A stretch of DNA of 54,699 nucleotides from an uncultured Bacteroidales bacterium (GTDB taxonomy: Bacteria > Bacteroidota > Bacteroidia > Bacteroidales > F082). The notes under the pieces are model-generated. The model searched no databases and had not been told where the DNA came from. It worked only from the letters and a program-made list of their open reading frames with translations. Below are positions 35,057 through 44,091 of this stretch, one piece after another. Numbering within the stretch: position 1 is the first letter of the stretch; each line of letters begins with the position of its first letter. The stretch lies in contig CAMVCZ010000021.1 in the NCBI GenBank assembly GCA_947166105.1, positions 1 through 54,699 of the forward strand. Direction: 5' to 3'. A program made the translations under genes and the position numbers.

Positions 35057-35635
35057 TCATGCTTGTTGGTTTCGGTACTGTTCATCAAGGTTAAACCCTT
35101 CTGGGTGTTTCGCTTTGATGTCTTTGTAATAATCCCAAATTTCGGCCAAATCCTTGTTGTAATCGCCTGTGGGATAGAAAATCCGCTCAATGCCGCAATA
35201 CCTCTTTTTATAGTCGATGAAGCCGAGGACGACGGGTACATGGGCACCTTCAGCAATGACATAGAATCCTTTTTTCCAATGCTTTACAGCCTTTCGAGTG
35301 CCTTCAGGACAAATGATGAGGTGTGTGTCCTTGTTTTGGCTGAACATGTCGACCATCTGTTCCACGAGGTGGTTTTGGTGCCCTCGGTTGACAGGGATTC
35401 CGCCGACTTTCTTCAAGAGCCAGCCGACGACGGGAACAAAGAACTCCTTCTTTATCATCACCTTGAACTTGATGCCGTAAGACCAATAGAAGGCCAACCC
35501 GACGAAGAAATCCTCGATGGCCGTGTGCGGCGCAACGATGCAAACCGCGTTGCCAAGGTCTTTAGGGGCTTCGTTGACGACTTTCCAGCCGCCAAGTCGA
35601 AGCCCCAGTCTACCTATTTGTTTTTTTAGTCCCAT
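35057..35635 (-). CDS. Lysophospholipid acyltransferase family protein (PlsC-like)
   Basis: The 192-residue protein carries the acyltransferase H-x4-D motif in APHTAIEDFF, the PEGTR motif and a GGIPVNR stretch, as in 1-acyl-glycerol-3-phosphate acyltransferases. It is shorter than PlsC and has no N-terminal membrane helix, so it may be a specialised acyltransferase. ATG 35635 lies two bases after the M13 peptidase stop; a TTG three codons earlier overlaps that stop and is less likely. It sits in an operon between two peptidase genes. Confidence 0.8.
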   Translation of the reverse strand: MGLKKQIGRLGLRLGGWKVVNEAPKDLGNAVCIVAPHTAIEDFFVGLAFYWSYGIKFKVMIKKEFFVPVVGWLLKKVGGIPVNRGHQNHLVEQMVDMFSQNKDTHLIICPEGTRKAVKHWKKGFYVIAEGAHVPVVLGFIDYKKRYCGIERIFYPTGDYNKDLAEIWDYYKDIKAKHPEGFNLDEQYRNQQA

Positions 35636-35637
35636 GA

Positions 35638-37683
35638 TTACCAAATGGCAGCGCGTTCCTCAGGAGCGATATACATCTTGCTTTCGGCTGGAATCTCGAA
35701 AGCCTCGTAGAAGTGCGGCATCGAGCCGAGGGTGCGGTTGACGCGGGCTTCCGCTGGTGAGTGTACGTCGGTGACGACTTGGCGCTCAAGGTACTTGTCG
35801 CGGGAGTTGTTGCGCCAGATGGTGCCGTAGCTGATGAAGAAACGCTGGGCGGGCGTGAAGCCGTCAATGCTCTGGTTGGCCTTGGCCTCGTCGGTCATTT
35901 GGTAGGCATCCCAGGCCACATTCAGGCCACCGAGGTCGGCGATGTTCTCGCCAAGGGTCAGTTGGCCGTTGATTTGGTAGCCACGCACTTGGAATTCGTC
36001 GAACAACTTGGCCAATTGGGCGGTGCGCTCGTTGAATTTCTTGGAGTCTTCCTCGGTCCACCAGTTGTTGAGGTTGCCTTTTTCGTCGTACTTGCAGCCT
36101 TGGTCGTCGAAGCCGTGGGTCATTTCGTGGCCAATCACCACGCCAATGCCGCCGTAGTTGATGGCATCGTCAGCATCCATGTTGAAGAAAGGCGGTTGCA
36201 GGATGGCGGCGGGAAACACGATTTCGTTCATCTCGGGGCTGTAGTAGGCGTTGACGGTTTGAGGTGTCATGAACCATTCGTCCTTGTCGACAGGCTTGCC
36301 GATTTTGGCCATGTCTCTCTCATTTTCAAAGCGGATGGCGCGGTGTACATTCTCGAAATACGACTCCGGCGTGACTTCATACTTGCTGTAATCCTTCCAC
36401 TTGTCGGGATAGCCGATTTTCACGTTGAAGGCGTCGAGTTTGACGAGGGCTTTGGCTTTGGTGTCTTCGCTCATCCATTCAAGGTTCTTGATGCGCTCGC
36501 CCAACGCCACGCGCAGGTTGCCGACGAGTTCCAACATTCTGGCTTTGGCCTCGGCGGGGAAGTGCTTCTCCACATAGAGTTGGCCGACGGCCTCACCCAA
36601 GCAGCCCGAAGTGGCGTCAAGCACGCGGCGCCAACGAGGTTGCTGCACTTCCTGGCCATAGAGGTAGTTGCCGTAGAAGTTGAAGTTCTCGTTGTCTAAG
36701 TCGCTGCTGAGCATGGAAGCACTGCCGTGGATGACCTTCCAGCGCAAGTAGTCCTTGAGGGTTTCGAGGTCGGTTTTGCTGATGATTTTGCCCAAAGCGG
36801 CAATGTAGTCGGGCATACCCACATTGAGGCTTTCGATCGTCGGGGCGCCGGCATTCTTGAAATAGGTGTTCCAATCGAAGTTGGGCGTGGATTTCTGCAA
36901 TTCGACCAAAGTCCTCATGTTGTAGGTCTTGTCGGGGTCGCGGCGTTCAACGCGGCTCATCGAGTTTTTGGCCATCTCGGTTTCGAGGGCGAGGATGCGC
37001 TTGGCTTTGTCGGCAGCGGCTTCAGGGGCAGTGCCGGTGAGTTCAAACATCTTGGCGACGTGCTCCACATACTTGTCGCGCATTTCTTGCGTCTCTTCCT
37101 TTAAGTAGTCGTCGCGGTCGGTGAGGCTCAGCCCGCCTTGGTAGAGGTGCATGATGACCATTTCGGCATTCTTGGGGTCGGAACTGCCGCCAGCTCCAAA
37201 GAAACCTCCAATGCCGTCGCTGTGGAGCTTGCCCATCAGCACGGCCAATTGTGCCTTGTCATTCAGGTTGTCAATCATCTCGAAATAAGGCTTCAACTCG
37301 CTGTAACCGCGCTCGTTGATGGCCACGGTGTCCATACCAGCGTTGTAGAAGTCGCGGATTTTCTGTGCCACGCTGCCTTGGGCGGCATTGGCGTCTTGCG
37401 ACACTTCGTCAATAATCTCTTGAATGAGGATTTCATTGCGTTGGTCGATTTCGGTGAAGGCCCCGAAGGTGGAATACTCTTCCGGAATCGGGTTGTTCTT
37501 CATCCAATTGTTGTTGCAATAGCGGAAAAAGTCGTCCGCAGGATTGATGCTGGTGTCCATGTTGCCCAGTTCGATGGCTGGAACGACTTCTTTCTTGGGT
37601 TCTTGTGTTTCGACTGCCTTTTCTCCGCAGCCCGTTGCCACTGTTGTCAAGATCATCATGGCGATAACGTTTCTTTTTTTCAT
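35638..37683 (-). CDS. M13-family zinc metallopeptidase (neprilysin/PepO type), lipoprotein
   Basis: The 681-residue protein has a lipobox ending at Cys19 (TTVATGC) and a full M13 fold. The zinc motif is HEMTH (519-523), the third ligand is E579 in GENIADLGGL, and NAYYSPEMNEI and the C-terminal W of RAAIW match the family. It should be anchored in the envelope and cleave oligopeptides. ATG 37683 gives the lipoprotein start; ten further upstream codons are open but have no purpose. The leader is filled by short AT-rich repeats. It is the first gene of the peptidase-acyltransferase-C10-msrA run. Confidence 0.93.
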   Translation of the reverse strand: MKKRNVIAMMILTTVATGCGEKAVETQEPKKEVVPAIELGNMDTSINPADDFFRYCNNNWMKNNPIPEEYSTFGAFTEIDQRNEILIQEIIDEVSQDANAAQGSVAQKIRDFYNAGMDTVAINERGYSELKPYFEMIDNLNDKAQLAVLMGKLHSDGIGGFFGAGGSSDPKNAEMVIMHLYQGGLSLTDRDDYLKEETQEMRDKYVEHVAKMFELTGTAPEAAADKAKRILALETEMAKNSMSRVERRDPDKTYNMRTLVELQKSTPNFDWNTYFKNAGAPTIESLNVGMPDYIAALGKIISKTDLETLKDYLRWKVIHGSASMLSSDLDNENFNFYGNYLYGQEVQQPRWRRVLDATSGCLGEAVGQLYVEKHFPAEAKARMLELVGNLRVALGERIKNLEWMSEDTKAKALVKLDAFNVKIGYPDKWKDYSKYEVTPESYFENVHRAIRFENERDMAKIGKPVDKDEWFMTPQTVNAYYSPEMNEIVFPAAILQPPFFNMDADDAINYGGIGVVIGHEMTHGFDDQGCKYDEKGNLNNWWTEEDSKKFNERTAQLAKLFDEFQVRGYQINGQLTLGENIADLGGLNVAWDAYQMTDEAKANQSIDGFTPAQRFFISYGTIWRNNSRDKYLERQVVTDVHSPAEARVNRTLGSMPHFYEAFEIPAESKMYIAPEERAAIW

Positions 37684-37689
37684 TATTTG

Positions 37690-37797
37690 ATTATTTAAAG
37701 ATTTAAAATTCAAGGATTTCTAATTTCAGGATTTCATATTTCAAGATTTCTAATTTCAAGATTTAACATTCCGCATTCTGCATTCCACATTCCGCAT
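37690..37797. repeat. AT-rich short tandem repeats
   Basis: On the plus strand, ATTTCAAGATTTCTA-like words repeat about four times and are followed by CATTCCGCATTCTG-like words repeated about four times. The tract is upstream of the M13 gene and after dnaX. Similar AAATC(C)TT words occur in the tpiA leader (15373-15432). No gene is seen here. Confidence 0.7.
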
Positions 37798-39633
37798 TTA
37801 CAAATCTCCCTCCAACTTTAACTCCGTTTGCAAAGTCCGCAAATAAGGCCGTTCCTCCACCATTTTCTCGAACTTGTCCTTGTCGGTGTAGGCCTCGATT
37901 TCGGCGGGGCGTTCCATCTTGATTAGTTGCAATTTAAACTGATTATTATGCAAAACATTTTTCAAGTGAGTTTTCAAGGAATCCATAGCCTTGGCATCTT
38001 GTTCAAAAAGAAGGTTGTCTACATTGAATTGGATTTCGTTTCCGTTTGCTTTGGGAATATACTTACCCATTGCTGCCGTAAAAGCAGGGTACTCCTTTCT
38101 GTTTTTGTCGATGAATTCATTCCACGCCGCAGATAGATTTTCTTGGGTAAAGGCTTTGTCCCAAGTTTCCTCCTTTTCCTCGGCCTTTTGTTCGGCTTGC
38201 TGCATGGCTTTGTTGACGCTAATGCCGCTGGTAGTGCCTCGTGGCCTTACTATGGGCTGGGCAGGAGCAGCGGACGTTGAGCCTGTCGAAACGGGAGCGG
38301 TTGATTGTTGAATTGTTGAATTGTTTGATGGCTGTGGGGTTGTTGTTTGGATAGGGTTGGGATTGTGGGTGGGCGGCAACGGGGCATGCCCCGTTGTCAT
38401 AGTTGGTGTAGGTTGTTGTGTTGCTTGCTGTGGCAGCGGCAGCGGGTCATGACCCGCTGTCAAAGGTGTAGGTTGTTGTGCTGGCCTATTTTGTGGCATT
38501 TGCACGGGTTGCGCCTGCGCCGTCGGCATGGTCAAAGCCTGACTGCACAAGGCACACATTTTTAATAATGCAATCTCCAAATGCAGCCGTTTGTTGTTGG
38601 CGGAGCGATAGTCAATGTCGCATTGGTTGTTGATTTCCAAGGCTTTGATTAGGAAGGGCAGGGGACAGGCCTGTGCTTGGGCCAGATATTTTTGCCTCAA
38701 TTGTTCGCTGACCTCTAAAAGTTGCACCGTCACCGCGTCTTTGCATACCAAAAGACTCCTCAAATGGTTGCCCATGCCGCTCACAAAATGCTGTGGCTCA
38801 AATCCTTTGCTGATGATGTCGTTCAAAATCAAGAGGATGTCGCTCGTGTTGCCTTGCAGGATGTGGTCAACGATTTGGAAGTAATAGTCGTAGTCCAAAA
38901 CGTTCAAGTTGTCAATGACATCCTTGTAGGTGATGTTTTTTCCGCTGAAACTCACCATTTGGTCAAAAATGGAAAGCGCGTCACGCAAGGCACCGTCGGC
39001 TTTTTGCGCGATGATGTTCAGGGCTTCAGGCTCTGCGTTCACGCCTTCGCTTTGGGCGACAAAAGCCAAATGCTTGGCAATATCATCCACTGTAATCCGT
39101 TTGAAATCAAATATTTGGCAGCGTGATAGGATGGTAGGGATGATTTTGTGCTTCTCCGTCGTGGCCAAGATGAATTTGGCATACGTGGGCGGCTCTTCCA
39201 AGGTCTTCAGGAAGGCATTGAAAGCCGCTGCCGAAAGCATGTGAACCTCGTCGATGATATAGACTTTGTATTGACCGATTTGTGGCGGAATCCTCACTTG
39301 GTCGACCAAACTGCGGATGTCCTCGACGGAGTTATTTGACGCAGCGTCAAGTTCATAGATGTTGAACGAGGCGTTGTTGTTGAAGGCGCGGCACGACTCG
39401 CACTCGTTGCAGGCCTCCATGTTCTCGGTGGGATTCAGGCAGTTGATGGTCTTGGCCATGATTCGGGCGCAGGTGGTCTTGCCCACGCCTCGTGGACCGC
39501 AAAACAGGAAGGCTTGCGCCAAAGTGTTGTTGCGGATGGCGTTTTTCAAGGTATTGGTGATGGAGCCTTGACCCACAACGGTGTCGAAGGTCATTGGCCT
39601 GTATTTTCTTGCGGATACGACGAAATTCTCCAT
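37798..39633 (-). CDS. dnaX: DNA polymerase III subunit gamma/tau
   Basis: The 611-residue clamp-loader subunit has the P-loop FCGPRGVGKTT (44-54), zinc-binding cysteines C65, C75, C78, C81, Walker B IIDEVHML (126-133) and the SRC motif in LSRCQIFDF. A Pro/Gln/Thr-rich linker (about 375-470) precedes a tau-like C-terminal domain. The linker contains two 20-bp palindromes and one more mini-element, all in frame. The open frame extends 158 codons upstream, but the conserved start MENFVVSARKYRP is at ATG 39633, which has a -7 box 26 bases upstream. The gene is divergent from the 39742 gene. Confidence 0.93.
   Translation of the reverse strand: MENFVVSARKYRPMTFDTVVGQGSITNTLKNAIRNNTLAQAFLFCGPRGVGKTTCARIMAKTINCLNPTENMEACNECESCRAFNNNASFNIYELDAASNNSVEDIRSLVDQVRIPPQIGQYKVYIIDEVHMLSAAAFNAFLKTLEEPPTYAKFILATTEKHKIIPTILSRCQIFDFKRITVDDIAKHLAFVAQSEGVNAEPEALNIIAQKADGALRDALSIFDQMVSFSGKNITYKDVIDNLNVLDYDYYFQIVDHILQGNTSDILLILNDIISKGFEPQHFVSGMGNHLRSLLVCKDAVTVQLLEVSEQLRQKYLAQAQACPLPFLIKALEINNQCDIDYRSANNKRLHLEIALLKMCALCSQALTMPTAQAQPVQMPQNRPAQQPTPLTAGHDPLPLPQQATQQPTPTMTTGHAPLPPTHNPNPIQTTTPQPSNNSTIQQSTAPVSTGSTSAAPAQPIVRPRGTTSGISVNKAMQQAEQKAEEKEETWDKAFTQENLSAAWNEFIDKNRKEYPAFTAAMGKYIPKANGNEIQFNVDNLLFEQDAKAMDSLKTHLKNVLHNNQFKLQLIKMERPAEIEAYTDKDKFEKMVEERPYLRTLQTELKLEGDL
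38275..38293 (-). repeat. In-frame palindromic mini-element in dnaX
   Basis: The 11-base core GAGCCTGTCGA (38279-38289, plus strand) has arms CGTT and AACG. It encodes part of VSTGSTS in the linker. The arms are the same as those at 54493-54511, in opposite orientation on the plus strand. Confidence 0.8.
38377..38459 (-). repeat. Two 20-bp perfect palindromes in the dnaX linker
   Basis: Perfect palindromes occupy 38377-38396 (half-site CAACGGGGCA) and 38440-38459 (half-site CAGCGGGTCA). Each is followed by a GGTGTAGGTTGTTGTG tract, so the unit is duplicated with 63 bp spacing. They encode TTGHAPLP and TAGHDPLP in the disordered linker. Confidence 0.85.
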
Positions 39634-39658
39634 TTTTTCGGGTACTTTATCAAATCGA

Positions 39659-39666
39659 CAAAAATA
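39659..39666 (-). promoter_or_regulatory. -7 promoter element of dnaX
   Basis: TATTTTTG on the minus strand, 26 bases before ATG 39633. Confidence 0.6.
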
Positions 39667-39728
39667 CGACTTTTCGGCTTTGCTTGAACAAATTTCGTCG
39701 ATTTTGTCGTAGGCATTGAAATTCCTTT

Positions 39729-39736
39729 TATTTTTG
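39729..39736 (+). promoter_or_regulatory. -7 promoter element of the 39742 gene
   Basis: TATTTTTG ends five bases before ATG 39742, with TTTG 22 bases upstream at 39703-39706. The predicted transcript would be almost leaderless. Confidence 0.55.
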
Positions 39737-39741
39737 TGCCT

Positions 39742-41052
39742 ATGAAAATGCTGGTTCTTGTACCGAAAATCACGGGGCGCATGATGTATGTCTTCGACCT
39801 GACACTCAGGCAGTTGCTTGGCCTTGATTTCGTCCTGACCGCCGACATCGACAAGTTCAAGGCTTTCGACGGGCCGAAACTGCATTACGGCATGGAACGT
39901 ATTGGTGATGAGCCTTTTATCAAGGCTTTCGATTTGCTTTTCGAGCGTCATGTCCACGAGCAGTCGTTTGGTACGGTTGAGTTTGAGGGTACGATTGCGC
40001 CTTACGCAGTTCTCGACAACGGCAATCTGCTGCCTTTCGATGTGTTTGCGGCCTCGTTTTTCTTGGTTTCGCGCTATGAGGAATATCTTTCGCAGGAGCG
40101 CGACCAATACGGGCGTTTCCGTGCCGAGTCGACATGGATGTTTAAGAATGAGATGCTTCAGAAACCTTTGGTCAATATTTGGGTTAAATCATTGGGAATC
40201 AAGTTAAAATCCATCTATCCCGACTTGTCAGTAAAGCAGCCGAAATTCACTTTCATCCCGACTTATGACATCGACGCGGCTTGGGCTTACAAACACAAGG
40301 GCATCTATCGCACGGTGGGCGGTTTCCTCAAGGATTTGGCGGCTGGCGACATGGAACGAATCAAGGAACGCCATCAGGTTTTGAGAGGCAAGCAGAAAGA
40401 CCCTTTCGACTCCTTCGATTTCCAGTTTGAGTTGCAGAAAGCGTTCAAAATCAAGCCGATATACTTCATCCTCTGCGGCGAATATGACACCAACGACAAA
40501 AACATTTCCATCCGCAAGCCGAGTTTCCAAGCTTTGATCAAGCGGTTGGGCGACTATGCCGATGTGGGCATCCATCCATCGTTTTCTTCTTATCTCGACA
40601 TTGAAAAAATGCAGCGCGAAATCGACAACCTTTCAGAAGTGTTGCACCGCCCGCTCACCAAGAGCCGACAGCATTTTCTGAGGATGAATCTGCCCCGCAG
40701 TTACCAGAAACTCATTGAGTTGGACATCAGCGACGACTATACAATGGGTTTTGCATCGCAAGTCGGATTCCGTGCGGGCATTGCCGACACCTTCCGCTTT
40801 TATGACCTTGAAAACGACATGGTTACCAACTTGCGCGTGCATCCTTTCGCCATCATGGACGGCACCATGCGCGATTATCTCAACCTCGATGTGGAGGCCT
40901 CGCTCCGATTGGCCAAACAACTCGTCGACGAGGTGAAGGCCGTGGGAGGCACTTTTATCTATCTCACTCATAATGAAACCCTTGGCGGCGAACAGCGTTG
41001 GGTCGGTTGGCCAGAGATGTACCGTCAACTGATTGAATACATAACGCTGTGA
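39742..41052 (+). CDS. Polysaccharide deacetylase-like protein (DUF7033 type)
   Basis: The 436-residue protein has an N-terminal region of about 170 residues typical of DUF7033 (MLVLVPKITGRMMYVFDLTL), then a carbohydrate esterase 4-like fold: FIPTYDIDAAW holds the catalytic/metal Asp pair, ADVGIHPSF the metal His. A C-terminal HNETLGG follows. These are usually found in capsule or envelope polysaccharide contexts; the substrate is unknown. ATG 39742 is taken because it begins the conserved start; ATG 39748 is an alternative. The stop overlaps the next gene's GTG start. Confidence 0.8.
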   Translation: MKMLVLVPKITGRMMYVFDLTLRQLLGLDFVLTADIDKFKAFDGPKLHYGMERIGDEPFIKAFDLLFERHVHEQSFGTVEFEGTIAPYAVLDNGNLLPFDVFAASFFLVSRYEEYLSQERDQYGRFRAESTWMFKNEMLQKPLVNIWVKSLGIKLKSIYPDLSVKQPKFTFIPTYDIDAAWAYKHKGIYRTVGGFLKDLAAGDMERIKERHQVLRGKQKDPFDSFDFQFELQKAFKIKPIYFILCGEYDTNDKNISIRKPSFQALIKRLGDYADVGIHPSFSSYLDIEKMQREIDNLSEVLHRPLTKSRQHFLRMNLPRSYQKLIELDISDDYTMGFASQVGFRAGIADTFRFYDLENDMVTNLRVHPFAIMDGTMRDYLNLDVEASLRLAKQLVDEVKAVGGTFIYLTHNETLGGEQRWVGWPEMYRQLIEYITL

Positions 41053-41978
41053 TACAATACCTTACACATAACCAAATCGACAAGAAGAAATGGGACGCGA
41101 CCATTGCTGAATGTGGCAACATTTACGCCTTTTCTTGGTATCTCGACATAGTGCATCCACATTGGGAAGCCCTTGTTGAAGGTGATTATCAGGCTGTTAT
41201 GCCGATTACTGGCGGGAAAAAGTTCGGCATTAATTATCTTTTCCAGCCCTATTTTGTGCAGCAATTGGGTGTGTTTTCAAAACAGCCTTTGACGCAAGAA
41301 AAAACAGAATCTTTCCTGAAAGCGATTCCCTCAAAGTATCGATTTGCTGAGATTCGCCTGAACGAAAGCAACACTTTCGATAAGGAAGTTCAAGGCATTG
41401 AATATCATAGAAATGCGTTGCTTGACTTGAATCGGGATTATGAGTCCATCCATGCCAACTATCATCAGAACACAAAGCGCAACCTCGCCAAGGCGAAAAA
41501 CAACAATTTGCAGTTGACTAACATGGTGGCACCCAATCAAGTGGTGGCTTTGTTCACTGCCAATCGCGGGGCTTTGCTCGACAAATGGGGCGATGCCGAA
41601 TACGCACGATTGACAGCCTTGACCGAAAAGGCCATCAATTGTAATCATGCCTTTATTTTGGGCGTGACCGAGGAAGGCGTTGAAGAGTTGGTTTGTGCCG
41701 CCATTTTCATGAAAACCGCCAAGCGCATCACTTTCCTGTTTTCAGGTCAAAATCAGGCGGGTAAGGACAGGCAAGCCATGACCTATCTTTTGGACCAAGT
41801 GATTCAAAACCATGCCAATCAACCAGTGGTTTTCGATTTTGAGGGTTCAGACGACGACAACCTTGCGCGTTTCTACCTCGGTTTTGGCGGCCAGGAGGTG
41901 AAATATCCATCCTATACCTACAACCGTTTTTCGCCCATGGGAAAGGCTTTGCTGAAAGTTTGGAAGAAGCGGAAATAG
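41049..41978 (+). CDS. FemAB/GNAT-like acyltransferase
   Basis: The 309-residue protein resembles the FemAB-type peptidoglycan bridge or polysaccharide-linked GNAT proteins: IYAFSWYLDIV near the start, YHQNTKRNLAKAKNNN in the middle, and DFEGSDDDNLARFYLGFG near the end. The gene starts with GTG at 41049, overlapping the preceding stop (GTGA); no ATG lies near. The pairing with the deacetylase-like gene suggests joint work on an envelope glycan; inference. Confidence 0.7.
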   Translation: MIQYLTHNQIDKKKWDATIAECGNIYAFSWYLDIVHPHWEALVEGDYQAVMPITGGKKFGINYLFQPYFVQQLGVFSKQPLTQEKTESFLKAIPSKYRFAEIRLNESNTFDKEVQGIEYHRNALLDLNRDYESIHANYHQNTKRNLAKAKNNNLQLTNMVAPNQVVALFTANRGALLDKWGDAEYARLTALTEKAINCNHAFILGVTEEGVEELVCAAIFMKTAKRITFLFSGQNQAGKDRQAMTYLLDQVIQNHANQPVVFDFEGSDDDNLARFYLGFGGQEVKYPSYTYNRFSPMGKALLKVWKKRK

Positions 41979-42030
41979 CCTGTTTTCAAAAAAACATGTG
42001 CAATTTTGCGTGAGATTAATTTCTTTTGCC

Positions 42031-42038
42031 TATTTTTG
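42031..42038 (+). promoter_or_regulatory. -7 promoter element of upp
   Basis: TATTTTTG, with TTTG at 42005-42008 and a 22-base spacer. The leader to ATG 42061 is about 19 bases. Confidence 0.6.
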
Positions 42039-42060
42039 TGCCAAATCAAAACATGACATT

Positions 42061-42726
42061 ATGATTAAAATCCACAATTTAGGCTTGGCCGACAGCGTTT
42101 TCAACCAGTTCATGGCCGAACTGCGCGACTCCACCATCCAACAAGACCGTATGCGCTTCCGCCGCAACCTTGAGCGCATCGGCGAAATCATGGCCTACGA
42201 AATCAGCAAGACTTTTGAGTATGAGGCCGAAGATGTATATACACCATTGGGAATCAAGACGATACGAACCTTGAGAGAGCAACCCGTCATCGCCACCATC
42301 TTGCGAGCGGGACTGCCTTTCCACAACGGAATGTTGAACATGCTCGACCATGCCGACAGCGCTTTTATCGCAGCTTATCGCAAATACGACAAGAACGAGG
42401 AAGATTCCGAAATCCGCGTTGAGTATTATTCCTCGCCCGATTTGGAGGGCCGTATCCTCATCCTTTGCGACCCGCTTTTGGCCACGGGCGAATCCATCGT
42501 GAAGACCTTGAACGGCCTGATGGAGGACATGATGCCCAAGGAGATTCATATTGCCGTTGCCGTGGCTTCGCAAGATGGCTTGGATTATGTGGAGCGCACC
42601 ATGTCGCGACTTCCCGTCACTATCTGGGTGGGCAGTGTCGATGAGGAACTTACGGCTCGCGCCTATGTTGTGCCGGGCATTGGTGATGTGGGTGATTTGT
42701 CATACGGCGAAAAGAGATCATCTTAA
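42061..42726 (+). CDS. upp: Uracil phosphoribosyltransferase
   Basis: The 221-residue salvage enzyme converts uracil and PRPP to UMP. The PRPP-binding loop is LILCDPLLATGES; ILRAGLPFHNGML and WVGSVDEEL...VPGIGDVGD match the family, including the C-terminal uracil-binding GIGDxGD loop. The open frame begins at 41998, but ATG 42061 fits the family and lies after the promoter. The symporter gene follows after 12 bases. Confidence 0.92.
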   Translation: MIKIHNLGLADSVFNQFMAELRDSTIQQDRMRFRRNLERIGEIMAYEISKTFEYEAEDVYTPLGIKTIRTLREQPVIATILRAGLPFHNGMLNMLDHADSAFIAAYRKYDKNEEDSEIRVEYYSSPDLEGRILILCDPLLATGESIVKTLNGLMEDMMPKEIHIAVAVASQDGLDYVERTMSRLPVTIWVGSVDEELTARAYVVPGIGDVGDLSYGEKRSS

Positions 42727-42738
42727 AAATCATATACT

Positions 42739-44091
42739 ATGGCAGAAGAAAAGAAAAAGCGCGATGGCTTTGGCTCGAAATTGGGCATCATTGCCGCTGC
42801 TGCGGGTTCGGCCATCGGTTTAGGCAACATCTATCGTTTTCCTTGCGAGTTGGGCGACAATGGAGGGGCAGCGTTCCTCTTGGTGTATCTCGTCATGGTC
42901 ATTCTCCTCGGCATCCCTGTGATGCTTTCGGAGCTGGTCATCGGTCGTCGTTCCCAAAGCAACATAGTCGGAGCCTTCAAGAAGTTGGCACCTAAATCGG
43001 GTTGGCCTTTAGTCGGTTACATGGGCGTTTTGTGTGGCCTCATCATTTTCGCGTTCTATACCACCGTGGCGGGATGGACCTTGGAATACATCTTCAAGGC
43101 CGTGACCAACTCGTTCCATGGTAAGGATTTGGCCGCTATGCAGCAAGACTTTGCCGATTTCCACAACTTGGGTTGGCTCAATGTGATATTGCAGGCCATG
43201 TTCATCTTCCTGACGGGGTATGTGGTCTTCCGAGGCGTGCAAAACGGCATTGAAAAATACTCAAAAATCCTGATGCCGCTGCTCTTGGTCATCCTTATCA
43301 TTCTTGGCATACGTTCCGCCACTTTGTCGGGTGCCCACGATGGTTTGGCTTTCCTCTTTAAGATTGATTTCTCGAAGATTACGGGTGAAGTGCTCATTGA
43401 TGCCTTGGGACAAAGTTTCTTCTCGTTGAGCCTCGGCATGGGTGTGCTTATCACATACGGTTCATACGTGAAGAAAACCGACAACCTGACTTCTACGGCC
43501 TTTTCCGTGATATTTGCCGACACTTTGGTTGCAGTGCTGGCGGGAATCGTCATTTTCCCTGCAGCTTTCTCGTTTGGCATCCGTCCGACGGCAGGCATGG
43601 GATTGGTGTTCAATACGATACCGATGATTTTCAACCAAATGACGGGAGGATATGTATTCTGCATCATCTTCTTTGTGTTGTTAGCCATTGCCGCACTGAC
43701 TTCCACGATTTCACTACTTGAAGTCATCGAGGCCTTCCTTTCAGAGGAGTTGCACCTCAACAGAAAGAAAGCCACAGTTTTGGCTTGTGTCGCCACGCTT
43801 TTCCTTGGCGCTTTCGCCTCATTGAGCCTTATGGACCACACTCCTTTTGCCATTGGAGGCAAGACTGTTTTCGACCTGATGGACTTCGTTTCCTCCAACA
43901 TTCTGCTGCCTTTCGGCGGATTGCTGATTGTCATTTTTGTTGGCTGGAAATTGGGCAAGCAGAAGTTTTTTGATGAGGTGTCGAATGAGGGCACGTTGAA
44001 GTCGTCACTTAAGACATTCTTTTTCTTCATTATCAGATACTTGGCTCCTGTGGCCATCACCTTCATCTTTGTCAGCGGACTGATTAAGTGA
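42739..44091 (+). CDS. Sodium-dependent transporter (neurotransmitter:sodium symporter family)
   Basis: The 450-residue protein has about 11 membrane segments and the family signature GSAIGLGNIYRFP in the first helix, with the unwound TM1 sodium/substrate site. These bacterial LeuT/Tyt1 relatives usually carry amino acids or related amines. It follows upp by 12 bases, and its stop overlaps the next start (GTGA). Confidence 0.9.
   Translation: MAEEKKKRDGFGSKLGIIAAAAGSAIGLGNIYRFPCELGDNGGAAFLLVYLVMVILLGIPVMLSELVIGRRSQSNIVGAFKKLAPKSGWPLVGYMGVLCGLIIFAFYTTVAGWTLEYIFKAVTNSFHGKDLAAMQQDFADFHNLGWLNVILQAMFIFLTGYVVFRGVQNGIEKYSKILMPLLLVILIILGIRSATLSGAHDGLAFLFKIDFSKITGEVLIDALGQSFFSLSLGMGVLITYGSYVKKTDNLTSTAFSVIFADTLVAVLAGIVIFPAAFSFGIRPTAGMGLVFNTIPMIFNQMTGGYVFCIIFFVLLAIAALTSTISLLEVIEAFLSEELHLNRKKATVLACVATLFLGAFASLSLMDHTPFAIGGKTVFDLMDFVSSNILLPFGGLLIVIFVGWKLGKQKFFDEVSNEGTLKSSLKTFFFFIIRYLAPVAITFIFVSGLIK

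Noticed and set aside
35761..36699. 312-codon antisense frame over the M13 peptidase
   Set aside because: Shadow of a clearly identified gene.
39634..40107. 158-codon N-terminal extension of dnaX
   Set aside because: It covers the divergent gene and both promoters; the conserved start is at 39633.
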